From Candidatus Neomicrothrix sp. UBA4742 (GTDB lineage Bacteria; Actinomycetota; Acidimicrobiia; Acidimicrobiales; Acidimicrobilacustridaceae), in the NCBI GenBank assembly GCA_002403895.1, contig DHIQ01000042.1, positions 1 to 13,236 on the forward strand: a DNA stretch of 13,236 bases. Direction: 5' to 3'. Below the pieces are notes generated by a model. That model saw only the letters and a list, made by a program, of their open reading frames with translations. It searched no databases and was not told the origin of the DNA. Of the stretch, positions 1 through 6,419 are shown piece by piece (position 1 is the stretch's first letter; every line of letters begins with the position of its first letter). The translations under genes and the position numbers were made by a program.

Positions 1-1
1 G

Positions 2-694
2 ACCACCTCCCACCCCGATCGCCATCAGGACCGGGCTCGGGCGTCACGTCGGAGCCATACCAGTGCCAAGCAGCGGGGCCAGGCCGAGCGGCGTACGCAG
101 GCCGAGCGCACGGCGGAAACCACCACCAAGTTGCTCGACGCCACCGCGGCCTGCCTGGCTGACATGGGTTACTCCCGCACCTCCACCACGGAGATCTGCC
201 GCCGGGCGGGGGTGTCACGGGGCGCCATGCTCCACCACTTCCCGTCGAAGGCCGTGCTGGTGGCCGCGGCGTGCGAACACATTTTCCAGACCGGAGTCGA
301 CGAGTTCCGGGCCGTGATCGAGGCGGTCCCCGCCGGCACCGACCACATCGACGTGGCCGTCGACACGCTGTGGGAGCTGTTTCAAGGCGACACCTTCGCC
401 GCCTGGTTCGAACTCATCACCGCCGGGCGCACCGATCCGGATCTGCGTCCCCACGTCGCGCTGGTAGCCGACCGCATGCGAGACAGCACGGCCGCTACTT
501 GGAACGAACTGTTCGACCCGCCCCCCGCCGCCGACCCGGCCACGGCCGAACTCTACGACACGGCCCCACTGCTCATCTTCGCCGTGCTCGAGGGCCTGGC
601 GGTGACCCGCATGACCGGGGTCCCCGGCGCAGCAGCCGACGCCGAGCGGGTGCTCAAACAGGTCAAGGCAGCAGCCAATGCACTCCGTCGATGA
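2..694 (+). CDS. TetR/AcrR-family transcriptional regulator, 5'-partial
   Basis: This is a TetR-type DNA-binding repressor whose beginning lies outside the window. The frame is open to the left edge and has no ATG or GTG. The only early start is TTG at 131, which would cut into helix 1 of the DNA-binding domain, so the true start is probably upstream. The helix-turn-helix is clear: TSTTEICRRAGVSRG followed by AMLHHFPSKAVLV, the usual TetR recognition helix and YxFxxK-like end, here with HHFPSK. The rest is an alpha-helical ligand-binding domain with no assignable ligand. Its last 17 nt overlap the following diiron oxygenase gene, so the two are very likely co-transcribed and the oxygenase is the probable target. 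The family call is firm; the start and the ligand are unknown. Confidence 0.85.
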   Translation, partial: TTSHPDRHQDRARASRRSHTSAKQRGQAERRTQAERTAETTTKLLDATAACLADMGYSRTSTTEICRRAGVSRGAMLHHFPSKAVLVAAACEHIFQTGVDEFRAVIEAVPAGTDHIDVAVDTLWELFQGDTFAAWFELITAGRTDPDLRPHVALVADRMRDSTAATWNELFDPPPAADPATAELYDTAPLLIFAVLEGLAVTRMTGVPGAAADAERVLKQVKAAANALRR

Positions 695-1649
695 CGAGGT
701 CGACGTCGACCTGCGGGCGGCCGGCGTTTCGGATGGCGATGCGTTCGAGCGTCTCGTGCAGCGGCTGAGCCGTCAGTCGGTGGAGAAGCACTACGACGCC
801 TACGCCGACATCCCGTGGGACGACGCGGCCTACGCCATCGACCCCGACGACCCCCGCTTCGAACTCAACGAGGACGACCCCCTCGGCGGCACCGCCTGGT
901 ACCGGTCTCAGGAGGCCGGCGTCCGGTCGCGCATCGGGCTCTACCGCTACGTCAGCGCCATGAAGATCGGTCTGCAGTTCGAGAACATCCTCAAACGAGG
1001 CCTGCTCGAGCACGCCTTCGCACTGGACAACAACGACCCGACCTTCCGATACGCCTACCACGAGGTCATCGAAGAGGCCCACCACGGGATGATGTTCCAG
1101 GAGTTCGTGAACCGCAGTGGGTTCGACGTGCCCGGACTGCCCTGGATGATGCGCTTCGGCGCCGATCGCATCGTGAAGTTGGGCAAGCACTTCCCCCAAC
1201 TGTTCTTCATCTTCGTGCTGGGGGGCGAGGATCCCATCGACCATGTGCAGCGCGAGACGTTGCGGTCGGGCCACGATCAGCACCCACTGCTCGAGATCAT
1301 CATTCGTCATCACGTCACCGAGGAAGCTCGTCACCTTTCCTTTGCCCGGCACTATCTCAAGCAAGAAGTCCCGCAGCTCGGGTGGGCCCGGGCCCAGGTC
1401 CTGACCATCGCCACCCCCATCATCCTGGGCACGATGGCGCAGCTGATGATGCAGGTCCCCGGTGATCTCATCCAGCGCTTCGACATTCCCGACTACGTCG
1501 TGCGTGAGGCCTACACCGACAATCCCGGTCACCGGACCGAGACCGTCGTCGCCCTGGGCAAGATCCGCCGATTGGCTCGCGGGCTCGACCTCATCACCCC
1601 GGTGTCCAAGCTGCTGTGGAGGCGGCTCGGCATTTGGTCCGACGACTGA
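678..1649 (+). CDS. AurF-like diiron oxygenase
   Basis: This 323-residue protein resembles the AurF/p-aminobenzoate N-oxygenase family (PF11583), non-haem diiron enzymes in a ferritin-like helical fold that oxidise amines to hydroxylamine or nitro groups or carry out related oxidations. The likely iron ligands are present with AurF-like spacing: E102 (in FEN), E133 and H136 (IEEAHHGMM), E184 (GGEDP), and H212, E216 and H219 (HHVTEEARH). The hydrophobic C-terminal helices (about residues 240-262) are probably part of the fold rather than membrane spans. The ATG at 678 lies inside the end of the TetR gene, a 17-nt overlap that suggests translational coupling. The substrate cannot be read from sequence; many actinobacterial members are uncharacterised. 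The antisense frame across it is open but is composition shadow. Confidence 0.85.
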   Translation: MHSVDDEVDVDLRAAGVSDGDAFERLVQRLSRQSVEKHYDAYADIPWDDAAYAIDPDDPRFELNEDDPLGGTAWYRSQEAGVRSRIGLYRYVSAMKIGLQFENILKRGLLEHAFALDNNDPTFRYAYHEVIEEAHHGMMFQEFVNRSGFDVPGLPWMMRFGADRIVKLGKHFPQLFFIFVLGGEDPIDHVQRETLRSGHDQHPLLEIIIRHHVTEEARHLSFARHYLKQEVPQLGWARAQVLTIATPIILGTMAQLMMQVPGDLIQRFDIPDYVVREAYTDNPGHRTETVVALGKIRRLARGLDLITPVSKLLWRRLGIWSDD

Positions 1650-1728
1650 TGTTGAGCTGCCCGCGGCCAGGGCGTGGGTCACGATGAGCGTGCGGTGCTC
1701 GGAGCCGAAGTTCGGTCCGCGGCTGGCG

Positions 1729-2367
1729 TCAGGCGGTCTGACGGAACCGACTTGCGGCCCACATGGACTCGACGACCTCGGCCGGGGCGGTGTTGGGCGA
1801 GCCGGCGTTGAACGGCGGTTGCGGGTCGTATTCGATACCGAGTTGGATGCCCTGGGCGACCTGGTCGCCGGCCAGCCGCGCGGCCAGGGTCAGCCCCATG
1901 TCGATGCCGGCTGAGACGCCGGCGGCGGTGACGATCTTGCCGTCGATCACGACGCGCTCGTGGGTGGGAACCGCTCCGAGCAGTTCGAGGATCTCGAATG
2001 CCTGCCAGTGCGACGTGGCGGGGACTCCGTCGAGGATGCCGGCCGCGGCGAGGATGAGTGAGCCGGTGCACACCGACGTCGTCCATTGCGACGTCTCGTG
2101 GGCGGTGCGGATCCAGGCGAGCGTCGGCTCGTCGCCCATGGCCTGCTCGGTCCCCGGGCCACCGGGGACGACCAGGATGTCGGGGTGGGCCACGTCGTCG
2201 AGGGTGGCGTCGGCCACGATGGCCAGACTGCCCTGGTCGGTGCGAACCGGACCGGTCTCGGCCGCCACGAAGGTCACCGTGGCCTCTGGCACGCGGCCCA
2301 GCGTCTCATACGGGCCGATGGCGTCGAGGGCGGTGAAGCGGTCGTACAACAAGATGGCGATGTCCAT
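1729..2367 (-). CDS. DJ-1/PfpI-family protein, isocyanide hydratase-like
   Basis: This 212-residue DJ-1-fold protein matches the isocyanide hydratase (InhA) subgroup, which converts isocyanides (isonitriles) to N-formamides. The nucleophile elbow SVCTGSLILAAAGILDG places the reactive Cys at 100, followed by Thr101. The acidic partner expected near the N-terminus is D15 (TALDAIGPYE). The C-terminal signature YDPQPPFNAGSPNTAPAEVV is nearly the same as I recall for Pseudomonas isocyanide hydratase. The open frame runs further upstream, but the ATG at 2367 is chosen because MDIAILLYD begins the first beta strand and AGAGGA sits 7 nt before it. It follows the AraC-type regulator gene by 55 nt on the same strand. 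The fold call is firm; the isocyanide substrate is inferred from motif similarity. Confidence 0.85.
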   Translation of the reverse strand: MDIAILLYDRFTALDAIGPYETLGRVPEATVTFVAAETGPVRTDQGSLAIVADATLDDVAHPDILVVPGGPGTEQAMGDEPTLAWIRTAHETSQWTTSVCTGSLILAAAGILDGVPATSHWQAFEILELLGAVPTHERVVIDGKIVTAAGVSAGIDMGLTLAARLAGDQVAQGIQLGIEYDPQPPFNAGSPNTAPAEVVESMWAASRFRQTA

Positions 2368-2422
2368 GGGTGTTCCTCTGCTTGGTTGACGGGTTGGTTG
2401 GTTTGTCCGACGAGCGGTCTGC

Positions 2423-3457
2423 TCAGGCCACTGAGGTACGGAACCGGCGGCGGTACTCGGCCGGCGGCACGCCCAGGGCCCGTACGAAGGAGCGGCGCAT
2501 GGTCTCGGTCGATCCGAAGCCACACGTCGCCGCTACTGCCTCGACGGCATCGGCTGATTCTTCGAGGCGTCGTCGGGCGGCTTCAAGCCGAACTTGTTCG
2601 ACGTAGCGAGCTGGGGTGGTCCCTACCTCGTCGGTGAACACCCGAGCCAAGTGACGAGGGCTCATGCCCACCCGCCGGGCCATGGCCTCGACCGAGCAGT
2701 CAGCCCCGGGGTGTTCGACGACGGCCTGTTGTAGAGAGCGGACCTCGTGGCGATCGGCCAGTTGTCCGGAGAGTTGGGCGCTGAACTGGGCCTGGTTGCC
2801 CGGCCGGTGCAGGAAGAGCACCAGCCAGCGGGCGATGGTGAGGGCAGCCTCCCGACCGAGGTCGTCTTCCACCAAGGCCAGGGCCAGATCCATCCCGGCG
2901 GTGACTCCGGCCGAGGTGAAGACGTGGCCGTCCCGGGTGAAGATGGGGTCCGGCTCGACGGTGACGGCTGGGTAACGCTCGGCCAGTTGGGCGCAACGCG
3001 ACCAGTGGGTGGTGGCCCGACGACCGTCGAGCAGGCCGGCCTCGGCCAGCAGGAAGGCCCCGGTGCAGACTGATGTCACCCGCCGGGCTGTCGTGGCCAA
3101 GCGACGAACCTGCGCGGTGAGCGCCGTGGCCGCCTCTGGGTCAGCCAGGATCCGGTGGACGCCATCACCACCAGCCACGACCAGCGTGTCGATGGGTCCC
3201 TCGACGTCGGCCAACGCGACATCGGCTATGACCCGCAATCCGCTGGACGTGCGCAGGGGATCGGCCTGCGGTGAGGCGGTGATGATCTGGTAGCCGGCGT
3301 CGGCCGCGCCGGCATTGGCCGGCGGATCGGTCGGGGTGCCGCCATGCCGTGCGTAGCGGTCGGCTCCGTGGAACACCTCGAGCGGCCCGGTCAGGTCCAG
3401 ACTCTGGATGCCGTCGAAGATGACGATGACCACTCGTCGGGGTTGGGTCGATTGCAT
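2423..3457 (-). CDS. AraC-family regulator with DJ-1/PfpI sensor domain (GlxA/FtrA type)
   Basis: This is a 344-residue fusion regulator. Residues about 8-205 form a DJ-1/PfpI (class I glutamine amidotransferase-like) domain, and residues about 235-340 form an AraC HTH domain with CSVEAMARRVGMSPRHLARVF and the second HTH ending in GVPPAEYRRRF. The sensor domain keeps the DJ-1 cysteine (C131 in SVCTGAFLLAEAGLLDG) and the N-terminal acidic residue in SLDLTGP, so ligand or redox sensing is possible. ATG 3457 is preferred because it lies just before the first strand; GTG 3475 would add six residues. It is the first gene of a two-gene minus-strand unit with the isocyanide hydratase-like gene, which shares its N-terminal fold, and it diverges from the aminotransferase at 3681. 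Either or both could be targets. Confidence 0.88.
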   Translation of the reverse strand: MQSTQPRRVVIVIFDGIQSLDLTGPLEVFHGADRYARHGGTPTDPPANAGAADAGYQIITASPQADPLRTSSGLRVIADVALADVEGPIDTLVVAGGDGVHRILADPEAATALTAQVRRLATTARRVTSVCTGAFLLAEAGLLDGRRATTHWSRCAQLAERYPAVTVEPDPIFTRDGHVFTSAGVTAGMDLALALVEDDLGREAALTIARWLVLFLHRPGNQAQFSAQLSGQLADRHEVRSLQQAVVEHPGADCSVEAMARRVGMSPRHLARVFTDEVGTTPARYVEQVRLEAARRRLEESADAVEAVAATCGFGSTETMRRSFVRALGVPPAEYRRRFRTSVA

Positions 3458-3561
3458 GCACCCATCGTGTGCCACCGGGCCAATGGCGGCAATGACGAAT
3501 ATCCCACGATTCCTGCCAAACGGTCGAAACGCCCCCGACTACTCAATCGAACAGCGGAATC

Positions 3562-3574
3562 CGTCGACTCGACG
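3562..3574. promoter_or_regulatory. 13-bp palindrome, possible operator
   Basis: CGTCGA-C-TCGACG is a perfect dyad (6-bp arms, 1-bp centre) in the divergent region between the AraC-type regulator and the aminotransferase. It could be an operator half of a larger site. Short GC-rich dyads occur by chance, so confidence is low. Confidence 0.25.
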
Positions 3575-3612
3575 TGTGTCAACCAGTGAATCTGTCGTTG
3601 GGCTGACCTCTA

Positions 3613-3629
3613 GCAAGCGGACCGCTTGC
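3613..3629. promoter_or_regulatory. 17-bp perfect palindrome, candidate operator
   Basis: GCAAGCGG-A-CCGCTTGC has perfect 8-bp arms around a single centre base. It lies 51 bp upstream of the GTG start of the aminotransferase at 3681 and 155 bp from the start of the divergent AraC-type gene. A one-base loop cannot form an RNA hairpin, so a protein-binding DNA dyad is the better reading. The binding regulator is unknown; no second full copy was seen in the window. Confidence 0.45.
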
Positions 3630-3668
3630 CCTTGGGGCAGACTGGCGGCTCGCGTCCCTGCCCGCCCC

Positions 3669-3674
3669 GGAGGT
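3669..3674 (+). promoter_or_regulatory. Strong ribosome binding site deciding the GTG start at 3681
   Basis: GGAGGT is followed by a 6-nt spacer and then GTG at 3681. This decides the start, because the open frame extends about 270 nt further upstream into residues that do not look like aminotransferase. Confidence 0.7.
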
Positions 3675-3680
3675 CCTCCT

Positions 3681-4907
3681 GTGGCTCTCAGCCCGTTCCT
3701 GCACCCCTTCGCCAAGCCGGCCGCCGACCAGTTCATCACCATCGTGCGGGGCGAGGGAGCGGCGGTGTTCGACGACACCGGTAAGCGCTACGTCGATGGG
3801 CTGGCCAGCCTCTGGTACTGCAATGTCGGGCACGGCCGGGCTGAGATCGCCGACGCCGTTGATGCTCAGCTGCGGGTACTGGAGAACTACAACACGTTCG
3901 ACATCTTCACCAACGGTCCCGCCGAGGAAGCCGCCGCCCTCATCTCTGCGCTGAGCCCGGTGCCGGACGGCCGCGTGTTCTTCACCTGCTCGGGTTCCGA
4001 GGCGGTTGATACCGCCCTGAAGTTGGCCCGCATGACCTTCACCCGGCGGGGGGAGCCCGAACGCCACGTCTTCGTCGGCCGGACGCTGGGGTACCACGGG
4101 GTGAACTACGGCGGCGTATCCGTCCAGGGTCTCCCCCTCAACCAGGAGGGCTGGGGCCCGCTGCTGGGCCCGGTGGCGCAGATTGCCCACGACGACCTGT
4201 CCGCGGCGGAGCGGCTGTTCGCCGAGCGGGGTCACGAGATCGCCGCCGTCATCGCCGAACCGGTCATAGGCGCCGGTGGCGTGTATCCCGCCTCCGTCGA
4301 GTACCTGCGGGGGCTGCGCAAGCTGTGCGACGAGGCGGGCTCGCTGCTCATCTTCGACGAGGTCATCACCGGCTTCGGTCGGCTCGGTTCGTGGTTCGCC
4401 GCGGAGTACTACGGCGTCGTACCCGACATGATCACCTTCGCCAAGGCCGTCACGTCCGGGTACCAGCCGTTGGGCGGCGTCATCGTCGGGCCCCGCGTGC
4501 GTGACGAGCTCGAGGCCGACCCTGACTTCATCCTGCGCCATGGCTACACCTACAGCGGTCACCCGGCGTCGTGCGTGGCGGCGGTGGCCAACATCGCCAT
4601 CCTGCGCGACGAGCACCTGCTCGAGCGGGTGCCCCACATCGCCGAGCGTCTGGGTGGGGGGCTGCGGCAGCTGGCCAAAGAGGGCCTCGTTGCCGAGGTC
4701 CGGGGCGAGGGGGCCATCTGGGCGCTGCAGATGCACCCCTCGGTGAGCGCGCTGGACGTGCGCCAGGGCCTGCTCGACCGAGGCGTCATCGCCCGTCCCA
4801 TCGGGGCCGCCGCCCTCGCCTTCTGCCCGCCGCTGGTGATCGACGACGCCGATCTGGATCTTTGCCTCGAGGCCACTGGCGACGCCCTCCGGGCCCTCCA
4901 TCCGTAA
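3681..4907 (+). CDS. Class III (omega) aminotransferase
   Basis: This 408-residue PLP-dependent aminotransferase of fold type I, class III, would move an amino group from an omega-amino acid or diamine to a keto acid such as pyruvate. Visible motifs are LASLWYCNVGHG near residues 42-52, the phosphate-binding SGSEAVDTALKLAR (104-117), the pyridine-nitrogen aspartate D226 in DEVITGFGR, and the Schiff-base lysine K255 in FAKAVTSGYQPLGG. The GTG start is chosen from the GGAGGT site and because VALSPFLHPFAKPA is a normal start for the family. It is slightly shorter than the 430-460 residues common in the group. It is a single-gene plus-strand unit, convergent with the minus operon ending at 4971. 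The substrate is unknown; beta-alanine, GABA, taurine or diamines are all possible. Confidence 0.85.
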   Translation: MALSPFLHPFAKPAADQFITIVRGEGAAVFDDTGKRYVDGLASLWYCNVGHGRAEIADAVDAQLRVLENYNTFDIFTNGPAEEAAALISALSPVPDGRVFFTCSGSEAVDTALKLARMTFTRRGEPERHVFVGRTLGYHGVNYGGVSVQGLPLNQEGWGPLLGPVAQIAHDDLSAAERLFAERGHEIAAVIAEPVIGAGGVYPASVEYLRGLRKLCDEAGSLLIFDEVITGFGRLGSWFAAEYYGVVPDMITFAKAVTSGYQPLGGVIVGPRVRDELEADPDFILRHGYTYSGHPASCVAAVANIAILRDEHLLERVPHIAERLGGGLRQLAKEGLVAEVRGEGAIWALQMHPSVSALDVRQGLLDRGVIARPIGAAALAFCPPLVIDDADLDLCLEATGDALRALHP

Positions 4908-4908
4908 C

Positions 4909-4948
4909 CCCCGTGCTGGGGCGGGCCGAGGCGTCTGAGTACGGCCCG
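4909..4948. terminator. Possible bidirectional terminator hairpins between convergent genes
   Basis: Two adjacent inverted repeats fill the gap between the convergent aminotransferase and DinB-like genes: CCCC(4909-4912)/GGGG(4918-4921) with a 5-nt loop, and a perfect 7-bp CGGGCCG(4922-4928)/CGGCCCG(4942-4948) with a 13-nt loop. No T-tract follows on either strand, so this is not a classical intrinsic terminator. Hairpins without a U-tract have been proposed as terminators in high-GC actinobacteria. Confidence 0.35.
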
Positions 4949-4970
4949 GCGTGATCAGGATGCACGGCGG

Positions 4971-5798
4971 TCACACGATGATCGAGCGCGCCGACGCGAA
5001 CGGCTCGGCGATCGCCAGGTCTCCCCGGAGTTCCACTGCCGCGTCGGGCACCAAGGCACCGGTGAGCAAGCGCCACGCCGTATCGGACGACAACGCCACC
5101 TCCGCATCGCGCCGGTCGGGCTCCTCCTCGGTCAAGTCCCACCCCTCACCCTGACGGGCCAGGCTCCAGGCCCCACCGCCGGGGCCGGTGATCCACACCA
5201 CCAGCGTCGTGCCGGGAGCGGCGTCGATGTCGCGGTAGTGGTGGGGAAGCGCCCACAGGAAGGTCCGGAGACAGGGACCAAGATGCTCATCGTCGAGAAG
5301 GCCGGGGCGCCCCACCGCGTCGCGGATCTGCTGCTGGTGCACCCAGCGCTCGGTGAACTCCCGAGCCAGGCCGAACCACAGTGGGGCAGCGTCAGGGCCA
5401 GCCCAGATGACCCGGCTGGCGGCGCCCACGTCGAGGCTGGTCAGGTACTCGTCGACCTGGGCCCCCGACCAGACCAGGAGATCGATGATCACGCGCGGGC
5501 TGAGGCCGGCGGCACCGTCGACCCACCGCTGGTTCTTGGCATCGAGCTGGGCGACAAACTCCCGGTAGTCGATGGTGTCATCGAGCAGCGCGGTGTGATC
5601 CCCGTCGCGTCCTCGGGACAGCCACCCGAAGTCGTCTTCGAGGATGTGGAGCGCGACCGCCTTCACCGTCCAACCGGGGCAAGCGGTCGGCGCCTGCCAC
5701 TCCTCCGGCGAGAGGTCGGCGAGTAGGTGTACCAGCGCCTCCCGCTCGCCGGGAAGCAACGGCCGGACGTCGATGACGGCAGCGTCGCCGATGGTCAT
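4971..5798 (-). CDS. Maleylpyruvate isomerase/DinB-fold family protein (mycothiol-type, TIGR03083-like)
   Basis: This 275-residue protein looks like the actinobacterial family related to mycothiol-dependent maleylpyruvate isomerase. The N-terminal DinB-like four-helix domain contains PTACPGWTVKAVALHILEDD, and the second part of the metal site appears in REFTERWVHQQQIRDAV. H51, E150 and H154 match the spacing of the known zinc triad His-Glu-(x3)-His of the Corynebacterium enzyme. A C-terminal domain (about 190-275) resembles the usual sterol-carrier-like extension. Its ATG lies 4 nt after the Lrp stop codon, so it is the last gene of the minus operon. Members are often thiol-dependent detoxification or transfer enzymes; the reaction here is unknown. 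A link to polyamine catabolism rests only on operon position. Confidence 0.8.
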   Translation of the reverse strand: MTIGDAAVIDVRPLLPGEREALVHLLADLSPEEWQAPTACPGWTVKAVALHILEDDFGWLSRGRDGDHTALLDDTIDYREFVAQLDAKNQRWVDGAAGLSPRVIIDLLVWSGAQVDEYLTSLDVGAASRVIWAGPDAAPLWFGLAREFTERWVHQQQIRDAVGRPGLLDDEHLGPCLRTFLWALPHHYRDIDAAPGTTLVVWITGPGGGAWSLARQGEGWDLTEEEPDRRDAEVALSSDTAWRLLTGALVPDAAVELRGDLAIAEPFASARSIIV

Positions 5799-5802
5799 GG
5801 TC

Positions 5803-6279
5803 CTAGCGGGTGCCCCAGCTGTAGGTCTGCTTCTGGAGGTGGAGGTAGGTGAAGGCGTCGGCGGTGGTCACGCCCTCCATGGTGCGGATGACGTCGTTGA
5901 GCAAGGTGAGCAACTCCTCGGTGCCTTCGCACACGACTTCGCACAGCAGATCGAAGCCACCCGACGTGATGACCACGTAGGCGACTTCGGGCACGTCGCT
6001 CAGCTTCTCAGCCACCCGGCGCAGGTCACCCACTGCTCGCACGCCGATCATGGCCTGAAGGCTGAAGCCGACCATGAGCGGGTCGGTCACGGCCACGACC
6101 TGCATGACCCCACTCTCGATCAGGCGCTGCACCCGCTGGCGCACGGCGGCCTGTGACAGGCCCACCGCGGGCCCCAGCTTGGCGTAGGGCATCCGCCCGT
6201 CGACCTGGAGCTCCCGAATGATGGCCTTGTCGATGTCGTCGAGCGGAACCGGGGCCGGTCCGTTCCTGGGTCTACCCAT
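5803..6279 (-). CDS. Lrp/AsnC-family transcriptional regulator (AldR-like)
   Basis: This 158-residue protein is an amino-acid-responsive regulator. Residues about 13-60 form the AsnC-type winged HTH (LDDIDKAIIRELQVDGRMPY, then GLSQAAVRQRVQRL). Residues about 75-150 form the RAM effector and oligomerisation domain with TSGGFDLLCEVV. ATG 6279 gives a family-typical length and the common MGRPRNG start; GGGAGG lies about 12 nt upstream, which is long. ATG 6321 is an alternative adding 14 residues. It lies 140 nt downstream of ald on the same strand, across a strongly structured spacer. In Mycobacterium an Lrp-type protein (AldR) next to ald controls alanine dehydrogenase, so a similar role here, with alanine or another amino acid as effector, is a reasonable inference. 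Confidence 0.88.
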   Translation of the reverse strand: MGRPRNGPAPVPLDDIDKAIIRELQVDGRMPYAKLGPAVGLSQAAVRQRVQRLIESGVMQVVAVTDPLMVGFSLQAMIGVRAVGDLRRVAEKLSDVPEVAYVVITSGGFDLLCEVVCEGTEELLTLLNDVIRTMEGVTTADAFTYLHLQKQTYSWGTR

Positions 6280-6324
6280 GTGCGCGTCATCCCTCCCGCT
6301 GCGGTGTGAAGCGGCTCTCATTGT

Positions 6325-6412
6325 GGCCCACCACCGAGGCGCGACCTCGCCACGGAGGGTTCCGTCGTCGGAGCGACCTTCTGGCCGACCCTCCGTCCCC
6401 CCGGTGGTGGCC
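6325..6412 (-). other. Nested inverted repeats in the ald-lrp spacer, candidate structured RNA
   Basis: Two perfect 9-bp inverted repeats are nested: the outer pair CCACCACCG(6328-6336)/CGGTGGTGG(6402-6410), extended by GG/CC past a one-base bulge, and the inner pair ACGGAGGGT(6352-6360)/ACCCTCCGT(6388-6396). Inside them lie GTCG/CGAC (6364-6367/6374-6377) and a CGAGG/CCTCG hairpin (6335-6339/6345-6349) that shares two bases with, and so competes with, the outer stem. On the minus transcript the structure starts 7 nt after the ald stop codon and ends just before the alternative lrp ATG at 6321, covering its upstream GGTGGTGGG. There is no U-tract. It could separate ald and lrp expression by attenuation, processing or start-site masking, or be a DNA-level repeat. 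Confidence 0.5.
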
Positions 6413-6419
6413 CTCGGGT

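Noticed and set aside
663..1682. 339-residue minus-strand open frame opposite the diiron oxygenase
   Set aside because: Low-complexity V/G/H/D-rich translation without a domain; the plus strand encodes the intact AurF-like protein.
1650..1728. Possible terminator between the convergent oxygenase and DJ-1 genes
   Set aside because: Only a weak 4-bp GAGC/GCTC stem and a CCGAA-G-TTCGG dyad with a one-base centre are present. There is no T-tract, so it is not supported as a terminator.
2368..2523. 52-residue N-terminal extension of the isocyanide hydratase-like protein
   Set aside because: It overlaps the 3' end of the AraC-type gene, lacks family similarity, and a good AGAGGA ribosome site precedes ATG 2367.
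3579..4901. 440-residue minus-strand open frame opposite the class III aminotransferase
   Set aside because: Composition shadow of a real gene. It has no motifs or plausible start context, and the sense frame has a full PLP-enzyme signature.
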